A DNA stretch of 33,709 nucleotides from Sphingomonadaceae bacterium (GCA_016462305.1 JAEMTM010000005.1:1-33709), one strand, 5' to 3'; counted from the first letter of the stretch, positions 19,826-31,585 are shown. The notes: a model not told the origin generated them from the letters alone. Program-made: numbers and translations.

Positions 19826-21595
19826 ATGCAATTTATGGCAGGTGAACTACAAACCGAAGGCATTAGCGATCTGCTCGTCATATTGGGTGCAGCGGGAATA
19901 GTGATCCCCGCTTTTGCCCGGCTTCGTATCACGCCCATCATTGGTTTTATATTGGTCGGGATAATGGTTGGCCCGATGGGACTTGGGTCCTTGGTGCCAC
20001 GTTATCCCATGCTCGAATGGGTCACCATCACCAATCCAGAGGCTATTCATCCCATCGGCGAATATGGCATTATTTTATTGCTGTTCTCCATTGGTCTTGA
20101 GCTATCTTTCCGCAGATTATGGAAAATGCGGCGCTTGGTGTTCGGCGTCGGCGCGGCGCAATTATTTGGCGCTGGCCTTATCATTGCGGCTGGTCTGTAT
20201 CTGTTCGGATATGGCGCGACCGCCGCCATCGGCATTGGCGTTGCATTGGCGCTTTCTTCCACAGCGTTGGTGCTTCCCATATCCGGCACGCATTCCGCCG
20301 TGGGTAAGTCAGCTTTGGCCATGTTGCTGTTCGAAGATTTGGCCATCGTCCCGATTATATTCGTTTTGGGTGCATTGGCGCCACAAGTGGGCACGGATTC
20401 ATGGACAGGTCTCGTCACCATATTGTGGCAGGGGACGCTGGTTATTATCGGAATGCTTGTGCTTGGCCGCTTTTTCTTGCCCCGCCTGTTCGGACAAGCC
20501 GCGCGCACAAAAAGCCCTGAATTATTTGTATCGATCAGCTTGCTCGTTGTCATTGTCGCAAGTCTGGCGACGGGCGCGGTTGGCCTTTCGCCTATCGTCG
20601 GCGCAATGATCGCTGGCCTGTTGATTGCCGAAACCGATTACCATAGCGAAGTCGAAGTGATGACAGCACCGTTCAAAGGGCTGGCACTGGGCGTGTTCCT
20701 GATCAGCATCGGTATGCAGGTTGATCTGCGCTTTGTGGCGGCCAACTGGGTGGCTTTGGTGGGCGCGGTTTCGGCGGTCGTGTTTATCAAGGCAAGTGTC
20801 ACTGCGGCTTTGTTAAAGCTGAATGGCGCGCGCACGGGCACAGCGACCGAAACCGGCGTCCTCATGGGCAGTCCGTCGGAAACGACTTTGATCGTGCTGG
20901 GTGCCGCAGGTGCCGCTCAGATTATTGACGCTGCCGCAATCAATTTCTGGCAAGTGGCAACCGCGATTGGCCTAACGATCACGCCCATATTGGCGCGGAT
21001 CGGTCATGATATGGCCCGCCGTCTGGAATTGCGCGAGAGCGATGATGAGGTGCACGAACAAGACCCAATACAAGAACCGCGAACGGTCGTGATTGGCTTT
21101 GGCCGGGTCGGAAAGCTGGTGGCCGATATGCTGACCACGCATGGGCAGCCTTATGTTGCCGTGGAATCCAATGTCGACGCCGTAACCGCCGCACGGCGCG
21201 GGGGTTATAAGGTTGTTTATGGCGACATATCACGGCCCGAAACGCTGGATAAATTGGGCTTGGGTCATGCCAAGGCGCTGATCCTGACAATGGACCAGCC
21301 AGTATTGGCCGAACATATCGTCAAGCGCGTCCGTCAATGGTTGCCCGAAATCACGATTGTCGCACGCGCCCGTGATCCGGACCATGCCGCCCGGCTCTAT
21401 CAAGCGGGCGCGACCGACGCCGTGCCCGAAACGCTGGAAAGCTCGCTTCAGCTATCGGAAGCCGTGCTCGTCGATCTGGGCGTTGCCATGGGCCCCGTCA
21501 TCGCGTCGATCCACGAAAAGCGCGACGAATTCCGGCGTCAGATAAAGGAAGCCGGGGGCCTTGAAGAGACCCCCAAGCTAAAACTTACCTCTTAA
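19826..21595 (+). CDS. Kef-type (CPA2) monovalent cation:proton antiporter with TrkA-N domain
   Basis: About 12 hydrophobic segments, [28 protein letters not shown], and C-terminal RCK domain [16 protein letters not shown]. Alternative start at 19835. Confidence 0.92.
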   Translation: MQFMAGELQTEGISDLLVILGAAGIVIPAFARLRITPIIGFILVGIMVGPMGLGSLVPRYPMLEWVTITNPEAIHPIGEYGIILLLFSIGLELSFRRLWKMRRLVFGVGAAQLFGAGLIIAAGLYLFGYGATAAIGIGVALALSSTALVLPISGTHSAVGKSALAMLLFEDLAIVPIIFVLGALAPQVGTDSWTGLVTILWQGTLVIIGMLVLGRFFLPRLFGQAARTKSPELFVSISLLVVIVASLATGAVGLSPIVGAMIAGLLIAETDYHSEVEVMTAPFKGLALGVFLISIGMQVDLRFVAANWVALVGAVSAVVFIKASVTAALLKLNGARTGTATETGVLMGSPSETTLIVLGAAGAAQIIDAAAINFWQVATAIGLTITPILARIGHDMARRLELRESDDEVHEQDPIQEPRTVVIGFGRVGKLVADMLTTHGQPYVAVESNVDAVTAARRGGYKVVYGDISRPETLDKLGLGHAKALILTMDQPVLAEHIVKRVRQWLPEITIVARARDPDHAARLYQAGATDAVPETLESSLQLSEAVLVDLGVAMGPVIASIHEKRDEFRRQIKEAGGLEETPKLKLTS

Positions 21596-24234
21596 CCAGC
21601 GATTTTTGCCTTAATCGCATCCAACGCCGCTTGCGCCAATTCGGTGCCTGCCGGACCGCCGCCTTGCGCCATGTCGGGGCGTCCGCCGCCGCCTTGCGCG
21701 CCCATGGCCTCCGTCGCCACACGCACAAGGTCAGGCGCAGCTATGGTGTCATGCAAGGCAGCTGAGACGGCCACCACAACCGTGTTGCTGTTTTCATTCG
21801 CGGCGATGATGGCGACGACGCCCGTGCCAATGGCCTTCATCTGGTCATCCGCAAGGCCGCGCAGCATTTTTGGCTCAATCCCTGCGATAACTTGCCCCAT
21901 GAAGGTAACATTACCGATTTGTTCGGCCTCCGCCTTCGGACCACCGCCACCGGACAAAGCGAGCGCGGTTTTGGCTTCGGACAGTTCCTTCTCCATCCGC
22001 TTGCGTTCGTTGATGAGCGTTTCGATACGCACGCTTACTTCATCCGGCGCAGTTTTCAGCATCGCAGCGACATTCTTCAACTGCGTCTCACGGCCAACAA
22101 GCCATAATCGCGCCGCTTCGCCCGTTAGCGCCTCGATGCGGCGAATGCCGCTTGCCACTGCGCCTTCCGACACAATCGTGAACAAGGCGATGTCGCCCAA
22201 GGCGTTGACATGGGTGCCGCCGCACAGTTCCAACGAATAATGCGCGTCCTCGCTCTTGCCCATCGTCAAAACGCGGACTTCTTCGCCATATTTTTCGCCG
22301 AACAAGGCAAGTGCGCCAGCGGCGACGGCGTCATCGGGGGTCATCAACCGCGTCGTCACCGCGTCATTGCCCCGGATTTGCGCGTTTACGTCGGCCTCGA
22401 TCATCGCAATTTCTTGCAGCGTCACTGCCTGGTTATGCGAAAAGTCGAACCGCAAGCGATCCGGTGCCACCATGCTGCCCTTTTGGGTCACATGGTCGCC
22501 CAAGCGGTGGCGCAATGATGCATGCAGTAAATGCGTGGCGCTATGGTTGGCGCGCAATGCGTCGCGGCGCGCAGTGTCGATTTTCAGCGTCACAAAATCG
22601 CCGACTTTGATCTCGCCTGTGCCAATCGTGACCTGATGCGCATGCAGTCGGCCCAAGGGCTTTGCCGTGTCCGTCACTTCGCCGCGCATATTGCTGCTGG
22701 AAATAACGCCAGCGTCACCCATCTGGCCGCCGCTCTCGCCGTAAAATGGTGTCTGGTTGGTGATGACCGTGACTGTGTCATTGGCGAGGGCCGATTGCAC
22801 CTCAATGCCGTCATTGACGAGCGCAACCACCTGCCCCTCGCCTTCGTTTGCGGCATAGCCTGTAAACTCGGTGCTGCCGACGCGTTCGGCAATGTCGAAC
22901 CAGACGTCGTCAGACGCCTTCGCGCCGGAGCCTTTCCACGCGGCCCGCGCCAAGGCTTTTTGACTATTCATCGCGGTTTCAAAACCCGCCTGATCAATAC
23001 CAAAGCCTTGCGCACGCAACGCGTCTTCGGTCAGGTCATAGGGAAAACCATAAGTGTCATACAGCTTGAACGCCGTGTCACCTGCCAAAATATCGCCCGG
23101 CGTCATGCCAGCGGTCGCTTCGTCGAGCAGCTTAATGCCCTTGTCGAGCGTCCGGCGGAACTGCGTTTCCTCTTGCTTCAACGTCGCCTCAATCATGGGC
23201 TGCGCGCGCAATAGTTCGGGGTAAGCCGCACCCATTTCGGCGGCAAGGCTTCCGACCAGACGGTGCATCAACGGCTCTTTTGCGCCAAGAATATGCGCAT
23301 GGCGCATGGCGCGGCGCATGATGCGCCGCAAGACATAGCCGCGCCCTTCATTCGACGGCATCACCCCATCGGCGAGCAGGAAGCTGGTCGAGCGCAAATG
23401 GTCCGCGATGACGCGATGGCTGGCCTTTTGATCGCCAACCGCCTTTGTCCCCGTCAGCTCCTCAGACGCGTTGATCAATGCCTTGAACGTATCGGTGTCG
23501 TAATTGTCCGGCACGCCTTGCATGACCGCAGCAATCCGCTCCAGCCCCATGCCCGTATCGATAGACGGCTTTGGCAAGGGCAGGTCAGTGCCGTCGTCCT
23601 GCCGTTCAAACTGCATGAACACGAGGTTCCAGATTTCGACAAAACGGTCGCCATCTTCATCCGGGCTTCCCGGAGGGCCTCCGAAAATATGGGCGCCATG
23701 GTCGTAGAATATCTCGCTGCATGGTCCGCAGGGTCCAGTGTCGCCCATTGACCAAAAATTGTCCGTCGTGGCGATGCGGATGATCCGTTCTTCAGGCAGG
23801 CCGGCAATCTTGCGCCACAGGTCGAACGCCTCATCATCGGTGTGATAGACGGTGGTCGTCAACCGTGCTGGGTCAAGCCCCCATTCCTTGGTCAACAATG
23901 TCCAAGCATGGGTAATCGCTTGCTCTTTGAAATAATCGCCGAAGGAAAAATTGCCGAGCATTTCAAAAAACGTGTGATGCCGCGCAGTATAGCCAACATT
24001 ATCGAGGTCGTTATGCTTGCCCCCTGCCCGCACGCATTTCTGGCTTGAGGCTGCACGCCGCGTTTCGCGGCTTTCAAGGCCCGTGAACACGTTTTTGAAC
24101 GGCACCATCCCGGCATTGACGAACATCAATGTCGGGTCATTATAGGGCACGAGCGGTGCAGACTGCACTATGTCATGATTGGTGCCCCCGAAATAATCGA
24201 GGAAGCCGCGGCGAATGTCATTGGTCGATGTCAT
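21592..24234 (-). CDS. alaS: alanyl-tRNA synthetase
   Basis: [67 protein letters not shown]-terminal DHHA1-like [13 protein letters not shown]. Confidence 0.98.
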   Translation of the reverse strand: MTSTNDIRRGFLDYFGGTNHDIVQSAPLVPYNDPTLMFVNAGMVPFKNVFTGLESRETRRAASSQKCVRAGGKHNDLDNVGYTARHHTFFEMLGNFSFGDYFKEQAITHAWTLLTKEWGLDPARLTTTVYHTDDEAFDLWRKIAGLPEERIIRIATTDNFWSMGDTGPCGPCSEIFYDHGAHIFGGPPGSPDEDGDRFVEIWNLVFMQFERQDDGTDLPLPKPSIDTGMGLERIAAVMQGVPDNYDTDTFKALINASEELTGTKAVGDQKASHRVIADHLRSTSFLLADGVMPSNEGRGYVLRRIMRRAMRHAHILGAKEPLMHRLVGSLAAEMGAAYPELLRAQPMIEATLKQEETQFRRTLDKGIKLLDEATAGMTPGDILAGDTAFKLYDTYGFPYDLTEDALRAQGFGIDQAGFETAMNSQKALARAAWKGSGAKASDDVWFDIAERVGSTEFTGYAANEGEGQVVALVNDGIEVQSALANDTVTVITNQTPFYGESGGQMGDAGVISSSNMRGEVTDTAKPLGRLHAHQVTIGTGEIKVGDFVTLKIDTARRDALRANHSATHLLHASLRHRLGDHVTQKGSMVAPDRLRFDFSHNQAVTLQEIAMIEADVNAQIRGNDAVTTRLMTPDDAVAAGALALFGEKYGEEVRVLTMGKSEDAHYSLELCGGTHVNALGDIALFTIVSEGAVASGIRRIEALTGEAARLWLVGRETQLKNVAAMLKTAPDEVSVRIETLINERKRMEKELSEAKTALALSGGGGPKAEAEQIGNVTFMGQVIAGIEPKMLRGLADDQMKAIGTGVVAIIAANENSNTVVVAVSAALHDTIAAPDLVRVATEAMGAQGGGGRPDMAQGGGPAGTELAQAALDAIKAKIAG

Positions 24235-24298
24235 AATGACTGCGACTTAGGGAACGACTCGCCGCGCTGCAAGCCGGATATGCAGTTTGCGGCAGCCA

Positions 24299-24925
24299 TC
24301 ACGCATAGGCATAAGGTCCGCCCTTTTGCAGGGCGGTCTGATACGCTGGACGGGCATGGATTTTTTCGACGAAAGCAGTGAGGTTTGGCAGGTTTGCAGC
24401 CCGGCCCATTTTAACCGCTGCTTCGGCCGGAAAACTCATCATAACGTCAGCGCCCGTGAGGGTATCGCCAACAAACCAGCCTGTCGCTTTCAAACTGTCT
24501 TCCATGAACGCAAAATGGCTTTCAAGCTGCTGGCTAATGCGTGAATGCAAGGGTGCAGCAGCATCGCCCAACCGCGCAGTATACAGGTTTAGCAAGATCG
24601 GCGTCATCGCCGAGCCTTCGGCAAAATGCATGAATTCCAGATAGCGGACATGCGCGTCGGTCCCACGTGCCGGCACAAGATGCGCGCCATTATGCCGTTC
24701 GCACAGATATTCGACGATTGCGCCGGATTCGAAAACCACATTACCGCCATCTTCAATCAACGGCGATTTACCCAAAGGATGGACGTTCAAAAGCGTTTCG
24801 GGCGCAAGATTGGTCACAGCATCACGGGCATGATGGCGGATTTCATAAGGAAGGTTCAGTTCTTCCAGCAACCACAAGATACGTTGCGAACGCGAATTGT
24901 TGAGATGGTGTACGATGATAGTCAT
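24299..24925 (-). CDS. glutathione S-transferase family protein
   Basis: Thioredoxin-fold N-terminus (HHLNNSRSQRILWLLEELNLPYE), PLGKSPLIEDGGNVVFESGAIVEYL, C-terminal GDTLTGADVMMSFP. Confidence 0.92.
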   Translation of the reverse strand: MTIIVHHLNNSRSQRILWLLEELNLPYEIRHHARDAVTNLAPETLLNVHPLGKSPLIEDGGNVVFESGAIVEYLCERHNGAHLVPARGTDAHVRYLEFMHFAEGSAMTPILLNLYTARLGDAAAPLHSRISQQLESHFAFMEDSLKATGWFVGDTLTGADVMMSFPAEAAVKMGRAANLPNLTAFVEKIHARPAYQTALQKGGPYAYA

Positions 24926-24943
24926 AGCTGCTTCCTTATATAC

Positions 24944-25762
24944 TTATACATGGTCGTAATTTTGATGCATTTGCGCGGCGATTTCGCGCACCAGCTTGGC
25001 GGCGACTATGGCCGTTATCTCGTTCACGTCACGCGCGGGGTTAAGTTCGACGATGTCCGCGCCCACGATCCGCGCGCGTTGTTTGGCGATAATGGACAGG
25101 ACTTCGCGGACCGTTAAGCCGCCGGGCTCTGGATGTGCCACGCCGGGCGCTTCGGACGGGTCGATGCCGTCAAGGTCAACGCTGATATATAATGGGCCGT
25201 CAAGGATGGGCACCCTATTGGCGTCGAAGTTCAACATCGGCAGAATTTCGACATTGTAACGGTCCGCTTGTGCGCGGCAGTGCGTATTCAACGTGCGAAT
25301 ACCCACCTGCACGATATGCTGTGCATGGCCCCCTTCCATTATGCGCGCAAAGGGTGATGCATGGCTGCGCGGATTGCCTTCGAAATCGGCATATAGATCG
25401 GGATGCGCATCAAAATGCAGGATGTTCAGCGGTCCATGCCGCGCCGCTAGCGCCGCAACGATGGGGTATGTCACCGCATGGTCACCGCCAAGCAACAGCG
25501 GGATAGCATCTGCCGCCACGCTTTCGGTCACCGCCCGCAGAATTAATGCGTCATCAGCAGCGCAGTCAACGTCCGATAAGGGCAAATCGCCGAGGTCCTT
25601 GAGCATGACGTCCGTGCCAATATCAAGGCCGGATTGCGCGGATAGATTGCCCCGGTCGCTCCACAATGCCGCGCGGATGGCCGGTGGTGCCAATGCTGCA
25701 CCGCGCGCGAATGAACTGTTCTGATCAGTCGGCAAGCCGATAAGATGAATGATGGGCCCCAT
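24944..25762 (-). CDS. ureohydrolase family protein (arginase/agmatinase-like)
   Basis: Metal-binding motifs GGDHAVT, HFDAHPDLYADFEGN, ISVDLDGIDPSEAPG. Substrate not assignable from motifs alone. Confidence 0.9.
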   Translation of the reverse strand: MGPIIHLIGLPTDQNSSFARGAALAPPAIRAALWSDRGNLSAQSGLDIGTDVMLKDLGDLPLSDVDCAADDALILRAVTESVAADAIPLLLGGDHAVTYPIVAALAARHGPLNILHFDAHPDLYADFEGNPRSHASPFARIMEGGHAQHIVQVGIRTLNTHCRAQADRYNVEILPMLNFDANRVPILDGPLYISVDLDGIDPSEAPGVAHPEPGGLTVREVLSIIAKQRARIVGADIVELNPARDVNEITAIVAAKLVREIAAQMHQNYDHV

Positions 25763-25839
25763 GCCGACCGTTGTGCCCCAGCCATTGCGCCTGTCAAGAA
25801 CTTAGGGTCAGGACCACTTAAATCCACCTGCACATAAAT

Positions 25840-25869
25840 GACCCGCCCCGGGGTGGACCAGGGCGGGCC
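25840..25869 (-). terminator. possible recA transcription terminator
   Basis: GC-rich hairpin on the minus strand (GGCCCGCCC...GGGCGGGTC, about 9 bp with one G-U) 44-73 nt past the recA stop; weak U-tract (TCATTTAT). Confidence 0.4.
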
Positions 25870-25912
25870 GAAAGCAGCAGCCTCAGGCAAGGCCACGCTT
25901 GTTCGTCAATTC

Positions 25913-26992
25913 TTAAACGTCGTCGTCTGCGTCTGGCCCGGTCATCAGGACCTCAGCGACTTCTTCTGTCTTGCCGCGAATGGCGGCTTCCAACCGGGCC
26001 GCAACCTCCGGATTTTCGGTCAGATAGTTTTTTGAATTCTCACGACCTTGGCCAATACGGATCGAATCATAGCTAAACCAACTACCCGATTTTTCGACCA
26101 ATCCCGCCTTCACCCCCAGATCGAGCAGCTCACCCGTTTTGGAAATGCCTTCGCCATACATGATGTCAAATTCGACCTGTTTGAATGGCGGCGCGACCTT
26201 GTTCTTCACAACCTTCACGCGGGTCGTGTTGCCAACAATATCTTCGCCTGCCTTGATCTGGCCTGTGCGGCGAATGTCCAAACGCACCGATGCGTAGAAT
26301 TTCAACGCATTGCCGCCCGTTGTGGTTTCTGGCGAACCATACATCACCCCGATCTTCATACGAATCTGGTTGATGAAGATGACCATGCAGTTCGACCGGC
26401 TGATCGAACCTGTAATCTTGCGCAGTGCTTGGCTCATCAACCGCGCTTGCAAACCCACATGGCTGTCGCCCATTTCGCCTTCGATTTCCGCGCGCGGGAC
26501 AAGTGCCGCGACCGAGTCGATGACGATGATGTCCACGGCGTTTGAGCGCACCAAAGTGTCGGCAATCTCAAGCGCTTGTTCACCCGTATCTGGTTGCGAC
26601 ACGATCAAATTGTCCACATCGACGCCCAGCTTCTTCGCATAGCCGGGATCAAGCGCATGCTCTGCGTCGATGAATGCCGCCGTGCCGCCTGCCTTTTGCG
26701 CCTCTGCAATCACGTGCAGGGTCAATGTCGTCTTACCCGAACTTTCAGGGCCATAAATTTCAATCACGCGTCCCTTGGGCAATCCACCAATGCCAAGCGC
26801 GATGTCCAACCCAAGCGAACCCGTCGACACAGCATCAATGCTAATCGCTTCACGACTGCCGAGCTTCATCGCCGAACCCTTGCCAAATGCGCGATCAATC
26901 TGCGCCAAGGCTGCTTCTAGTGCCTTTTCACGTTCCGAATTTTTCATACCGTTTGCCTGATTCCCATCAATTATCTTGAGACTAGCTGCCAT
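25913..26992 (-). CDS. recA: recombinase RecA
   Basis: [19 protein letters not shown] Walker [43 protein letters not shown]. Start Met at 26992 ([11 protein letters not shown]). Confidence 0.98.
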   Translation of the reverse strand: MAASLKIIDGNQANGMKNSEREKALEAALAQIDRAFGKGSAMKLGSREAISIDAVSTGSLGLDIALGIGGLPKGRVIEIYGPESSGKTTLTLHVIAEAQKAGGTAAFIDAEHALDPGYAKKLGVDVDNLIVSQPDTGEQALEIADTLVRSNAVDIIVIDSVAALVPRAEIEGEMGDSHVGLQARLMSQALRKITGSISRSNCMVIFINQIRMKIGVMYGSPETTTGGNALKFYASVRLDIRRTGQIKAGEDIVGNTTRVKVVKNKVAPPFKQVEFDIMYGEGISKTGELLDLGVKAGLVEKSGSWFSYDSIRIGQGRENSKNYLTENPEVAARLEAAIRGKTEEVAEVLMTGPDADDDV

Positions 26993-27069
26993 TTTTCCAC
27001 TCCTTAGCGTCATGCCTATTCCGAAAGACTTCCCCGGAACACCACCTGTGTACGCCTTCTGTTCCAAAA

Positions 27070-27084
27070 GAACAAGAGTGGAAC
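27070..27084 (-). promoter_or_regulatory. alphaproteobacterial LexA/SOS box upstream of recA
   Basis: GAAC-N7-GAAC on + strand (GAACAAGAGTGGAAC), i.e. GTTC-N7-GTTC on the recA strand, 78-92 nt upstream of the recA ATG. Confidence 0.85.
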
Positions 27085-27118
27085 AAAAAAATTTACATCT
27101 TGTATTTCAATATCTAAT

Positions 27119-29527
27119 CTAATCATCCTTCGCAAGCGCGTCGTGAACTGCTTCGGCGATTTGCTGAACGGAAAACGGCTTAGCCAAGAACGCGACATTG
27201 TCGAGGCTGATCGTTTCGCGTAATTGCTCCTCGGCATAGCCAGATATGAACAGCAACCGGATATCGCCATAACTTTCGCGCAATCGCCGTGCCATCGATG
27301 GCCCATCCAAATTGGGCATCACAACATCGGAAACGACCAAGTCGTAACGCTTCCCGTCGGCGAAGAGTTTAAGCGCTTGTTCACCATCATTCGCGGTTTC
27401 CACCACATAGCCTTGCCGGGCCAGCGCCCGTTCAGCCACGGCGCGCACCATATCCTCGTCCTCAACGATTAATATCCGGCCACTGCCCCAAAAGTCCTTT
27501 GGCTTGTACAATTCGCGCTTCGCGACTTCAGGCGTCGGAATTTCGCCCCGGTGGACCGGCAGGAAGATGTCAAACCGCGTTCCATTTCCCAGTTGGGAGT
27601 CTGCAAAAATAAATCCGCCAGATTGTTTGACGATGCCGTATACCGTTGACAGGCCAAGCCCTGTGCCTTTGCCCATTTCCTTGGTCGTGAAAAACGGTTC
27701 GAATATCTTCGACAGATTTTCTTTCGGGATGCCGACACCGCTGTCTTCGACAGACAGTTGGACATAATCACCGATTGGCAAAAACTCTCTGCCCATTGCG
27801 GCAACTTCGCTTTGGCTGACAGCGACGGTGCTGATGTGTACGACGCCACCCTTGGGCATAGCGTCACGCGCATTCACGCCCAGGTTGATGATAACTTGTT
27901 CAAGCTGCCCCGGGTCAGCCCGCACTGCGCCAACGCCGCGCCCATGATGCACCTCAAGCCGCACGGTTTCGCCCAAAAGTCGCTTCAACAGGCTGGAGAC
28001 ATCGGCCACCACATTGGCGAGTTGCACGATTTGCGGACGCAGCGTCTGCTGACGCGAAAAGGCCAGTAACTGGCGCGTCAGGCTCGCCGCACGGTTGGAG
28101 TTATTCTTAATCTGCTGAATATCGTCATAATCGCTGTCGCCCGGCTGATGTCGCAACAGCATCAGGTCGCAATAGCCAATGATCGCGGTTAGGATATTGT
28201 TAAAGTCATGCGCGACGCCACCTGCAAGCTGGCCAATGGATTCCATCTTGGTCTGCTGCGCGACTTGGCGTTTCAGTGCAATCTCTTCGCTATTATCCTT
28301 CAGCCCGAGCAGCACCGCAGCCTCACCTAGTCCGCGCACGCCAGCGATTGACAAAGCGATCACCTCGTCGGGCCGCTCCTTCAGCCGAATGGCGATGTCG
28401 CCTGAAGTTACTGCGCCGCTGCCGTATCGCCGAATGCTATCAAGGACCGCGCCTTTGTCCTCGTTGATGACAAGATCGCCCGGATAAGGCGGCAATTTAT
28501 CTGCCTGCACATCAAGCACGCGCGCGAAGGCGTCATTGGCAAACAGGAACCGTCCGTCGCGATCAACCAGCGCAAGCCCAAGTGGAAGCGTCGACAGCAA
28601 TTGTTCCACATGCGCCAGCGCCAAACCGCGATCAACTTTCACGCCTTCTTCATCGACCGCGAGCAAAAGCGCGGCGCTTTCGGCATTTTCTTCGTTCAAA
28701 GGGACGTGCAGCAACCGGATCGGCAAACCCCGGCGCCCCTCACGTTCAAAATACACGCTGCCTTTTTCATCCATCCGGACAAAATCGGCAAAGAGCTGAC
28801 CAAGAATAGGCTCCATATCCGTGCCCGTCGCGCGCAATGTAAAGGCGGCATTGGCCGCACGCACTGCGCCATCGGCGCTCACGGCGACCGCCATCACGCC
28901 GCTGCTGGACATCGCCCGGCCAATGCGCCCCGTAATCACCTCAATCGCGCGGCGTTCAATGGCGATCTCCTCTACCGCCGCCAAATGCCACATCAGATAT
29001 TCATCGGCCATGCCGGCTCGAGCGACCTTTACACTGAAGGTTCTGCCTTCTTGAACGATCATTGCAATATCCGCGCTTCCGTCGCGCCATGCGGCACGGC
29101 CTGCGGCAACAAGCAATGCGCGATTGACGTCATCGACGCCAAGGTCTGGTGGCGCTTTCAATCCCGGAAAGGCTATTGTGTAATGGTCATTGGCGCAGAC
29201 CAAACGGCCGGCCCGGTCGCTGATCGCGATGGCAGCATTGCTCATCTGAGTCGCGGCATGGGTTATCGACCAGTCAGGCACCGACAATTCAGGCGCGTTG
29301 TCGACAGAAGGTCCGCTACGGAAAAAATATATGAGGCCGACGGCGGCGATTATCGTTGCAGCGCATGATCCCAACAGGATGATATTTTCCGTCGAAAACC
29401 ACAGAATTATGAGCGACAATAGGGTCGCCAGCACCACGACCCCGATCTTTTGAAAATCCAGCCGCGGATAGGCATCGACATCCCCGCCAAGCATCTGAAA
29501 ATCAGTCGGCGACGGTATCTTGTTCAA
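27119..29527 (-). CDS. cckA: hybrid sensor histidine kinase CckA (cell-cycle phosphorelay)
   Basis: Two N-terminal TM helices, PAS regions, QLAGGVAHDFNNILTAIIGYCDL H-box, KGTGLGLSTVYGIVKQSGG, C-terminal receiver ILIVEDEDMVRAVAERAL..VVSDVVMPNLDG..LAKPFS. TTG start at 29527 with AAGGGG upstream; alternative ATG at 29494. Confidence 0.93.
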   Translation of the reverse strand: MNKIPSPTDFQMLGGDVDAYPRLDFQKIGVVVLATLLSLIILWFSTENIILLGSCAATIIAAVGLIYFFRSGPSVDNAPELSVPDWSITHAATQMSNAAIAISDRAGRLVCANDHYTIAFPGLKAPPDLGVDDVNRALLVAAGRAAWRDGSADIAMIVQEGRTFSVKVARAGMADEYLMWHLAAVEEIAIERRAIEVITGRIGRAMSSSGVMAVAVSADGAVRAANAAFTLRATGTDMEPILGQLFADFVRMDEKGSVYFEREGRRGLPIRLLHVPLNEENAESAALLLAVDEEGVKVDRGLALAHVEQLLSTLPLGLALVDRDGRFLFANDAFARVLDVQADKLPPYPGDLVINEDKGAVLDSIRRYGSGAVTSGDIAIRLKERPDEVIALSIAGVRGLGEAAVLLGLKDNSEEIALKRQVAQQTKMESIGQLAGGVAHDFNNILTAIIGYCDLMLLRHQPGDSDYDDIQQIKNNSNRAASLTRQLLAFSRQQTLRPQIVQLANVVADVSSLLKRLLGETVRLEVHHGRGVGAVRADPGQLEQVIINLGVNARDAMPKGGVVHISTVAVSQSEVAAMGREFLPIGDYVQLSVEDSGVGIPKENLSKIFEPFFTTKEMGKGTGLGLSTVYGIVKQSGGFIFADSQLGNGTRFDIFLPVHRGEIPTPEVAKRELYKPKDFWGSGRILIVEDEDMVRAVAERALARQGYVVETANDGEQALKLFADGKRYDLVVSDVVMPNLDGPSMARRLRESYGDIRLLFISGYAEEQLRETISLDNVAFLAKPFSVQQIAEAVHDALAKDD

Positions 29528-29664
29528 AACGGCCCCTTACCCGATAAAATCGTGCGGCTCAAACTTACGGCACAGTTTACCATAGCCATGGGCTGGAACG
29601 CATCCTACCGTTTGTCAAGATTTCGTGATCGCCATGCAGGTTCTGCCTCTTACTTACCTAAACT

Positions 29665-30231
29665 TCATCTGCCCGACGCAAGTGACTTGGACCGACGACG
29701 CCATTTGGCACTTACGCGCCAACGCCAAAACCAGGCGGAGATGAAATAGCCAATGGCGGCCATCCCAATCGAAATAATTGCCAGCCCCGCTATCCCCTGA
29801 ACGAGTGCAAGTGGCGCTTCATTCCAGACATAATCACCCCAAGCGGATAAGGGCGCAGCCGTTTCAATGAGTTCATAAAAGCGTCCGGAACCATTGTTTA
29901 ACCGCAAAACGGATTCACCGACATAGACCGACCCGAAGAGGATAAACGGCGTGGTCGCTGGCATGCTGAGAAAAGTCATCGCCGCGCCGATGGGAATATT
30001 GGCACGGAGCGGCAGCGCCAATAATGCCACGCCAGCAATTTGGACGCCGGGTATCAGCAGGAAAATGCCGACGAGCAAGCCAAGCGCGACGCCGCGCGGC
30101 ACCGAACGGCGCGTAAATCGCCACAATGCCGGGTGGAAAACGCGTTGCGCAAAAGGACGCAGAAAACGGCTGCGTTCAAAGCTGTCGCGAGTCGGCGCTT
30201 GCTTATGTAACCAGGCGTTGAATTTGCTCAT
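29665..30231 (-). CDS. DUF2062 domain membrane protein
   Basis: [65 protein letters not shown]; overlaps smpB end by 4 bp. Confidence 0.85.
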   Translation of the reverse strand: MSKFNAWLHKQAPTRDSFERSRFLRPFAQRVFHPALWRFTRRSVPRGVALGLLVGIFLLIPGVQIAGVALLALPLRANIPIGAAMTFLSMPATTPFILFGSVYVGESVLRLNNGSGRFYELIETAAPLSAWGDYVWNEAPLALVQGIAGLAIISIGMAAIGYFISAWFWRWRVSAKWRRRSKSLASGR

Positions 30232-30710
30232 CCGCGATCCCGCATAATTCGTCCTTGTTCGCGCTTCCAGTCACGCTCTTTTTCCGTCGCACGCTTGTCT
30301 GGGGCCTTTTTACCCTTTGCCAAAGCCAGTTCCACTTTCGCCCTACCCCGGCCATTGAAGTAAATCGACAGCGGCACGAGCGTCATACCTTGACGCATGA
30401 CCGCTCCATGCAGCTTGTTTATTTCACGTTCATTAAGCAGCAACTTGCGCGGGCGCTTCGGTTCGTGGTTGAAACGGTTGCCATGACTGAATTCAGGAAT
30501 ATTGGCATTAATCAGCCAAATTTGATCATCACGAACTTCGGCGTAACTCTCGGCAATTGACCCTTCGCCAAAACGAAGTGACTTTACCTCCGTACCAGTC
30601 AGGACAATGCCAGCTTCATATTTGTCATCAATATGAAAATCATAGCGCGCCCGCCGGTTTTCGGCGACCGTTTTGACCTTGTTAAATGCTTCCGGCTTTG
30701 GACGAGTCAT
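30228..30710 (-). CDS. smpB: SsrA-binding protein
   Basis: [73 protein letters not shown]. Confidence 0.97.
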   Translation of the reverse strand: MTRPKPEAFNKVKTVAENRRARYDFHIDDKYEAGIVLTGTEVKSLRFGEGSIAESYAEVRDDQIWLINANIPEFSHGNRFNHEPKRPRKLLLNEREINKLHGAVMRQGMTLVPLSIYFNGRGRAKVELALAKGKKAPDKRATEKERDWKREQGRIMRDRG

Positions 30711-31585
30711 TAGATCAGACCTGCATTCTCCAAGGCGGCATCAACCTGACGACGGCTCGCCTCACTCGGCGGTGTCATTGGCAAACGCAACTCCGTCGGG
30801 AAGCCTTCGATTACCCGAGACAAAGCATATTTGATTGGACCGGGGGACGCATCAGAAAACAATGCCAAATGCAAGGGATAGAGCTTGTCGTTCAGCTTAC
30901 GCGCCAAATCATAGTCACCCGATGCACAAGCCGCCTGAAACTCTGCGCATAGCTTCGGCGCGACATTCGCCGTCACCGAAATACAGCCTTTGCCGCCTGC
31001 CGCATTGAACGCGAGCGACTGTTCATCGACGCCTGACAACAGACAGAAGTCCGGCCCACAGGCCAAACGGTGGTCGGTGACACGCGGCATGTCGCCACTG
31101 GCATCCTTAATGCCGATTATGGTTGGCAACTTTGCCAGACGGGCGACGGTTTCCGGTTCAATATCCGTCACCGTGCGCGCCGGCACATTGTAGAGCAATA
31201 TCGGCAGATCGTTCTTTTTCGTCATATGTTCGAAATGCGCGTAAATGCCCTCTTGATTTGGCCGGTTGTAATAAGGCGCAACCACAAGCCCAGCGGCGGC
31301 CCCGCTTTTCTTAGAAAAGTTGAGGTGCAGGACAGCGTTGTTTGTGTCGTTTGAACCGCAACCCGCGATGACAGGCACGCGCCCGGCGGCTTGCTCAATG
31401 CATATCTCAATGACACGATGATGCTCCGCGTTAGACAGTGTCGATGCCTCTCCGGTGGTTCCTGCGGGCACAAGCGCACTTGAGCCTTGTTCGATTTGCC
31501 AATCGATTAATGCCCGAAAATGCTTTTCGCTAAACGCTCCGTCGCAAAAAGGAGTCACTAGAGCCGGTATTGATCCGGAAAACAT
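30710..31585 (-). CDS. dapA: 4-hydroxy-tetrahydrodipicolinate synthase
   Basis: [69 protein letters not shown]. Confidence 0.97.
   Translation of the reverse strand: MFSGSIPALVTPFCDGAFSEKHFRALIDWQIEQGSSALVPAGTTGEASTLSNAEHHRVIEICIEQAAGRVPVIAGCGSNDTNNAVLHLNFSKKSGAAAGLVVAPYYNRPNQEGIYAHFEHMTKKNDLPILLYNVPARTVTDIEPETVARLAKLPTIIGIKDASGDMPRVTDHRLACGPDFCLLSGVDEQSLAFNAAGGKGCISVTANVAPKLCAEFQAACASGDYDLARKLNDKLYPLHLALFSDASPGPIKYALSRVIEGFPTELRLPMTPPSEASRRQVDAALENAGLI

Noticed and set aside
22531-23214. 227-aa ORF antisense to alaS
   Set aside because: Shadow ORF opposite alaS; no motifs.
24235-24298. Possible leader structure upstream of alaS (CTGCA/TGCAG)
   Set aside because: Only a 5-bp stem; no T-box features, and T-boxes are not expected in alphaproteobacteria.
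28601-29368. 255-aa ORF antisense to cckA
   Set aside because: Shadow ORF opposite a well-supported kinase gene; low-complexity R/A/H-rich product.
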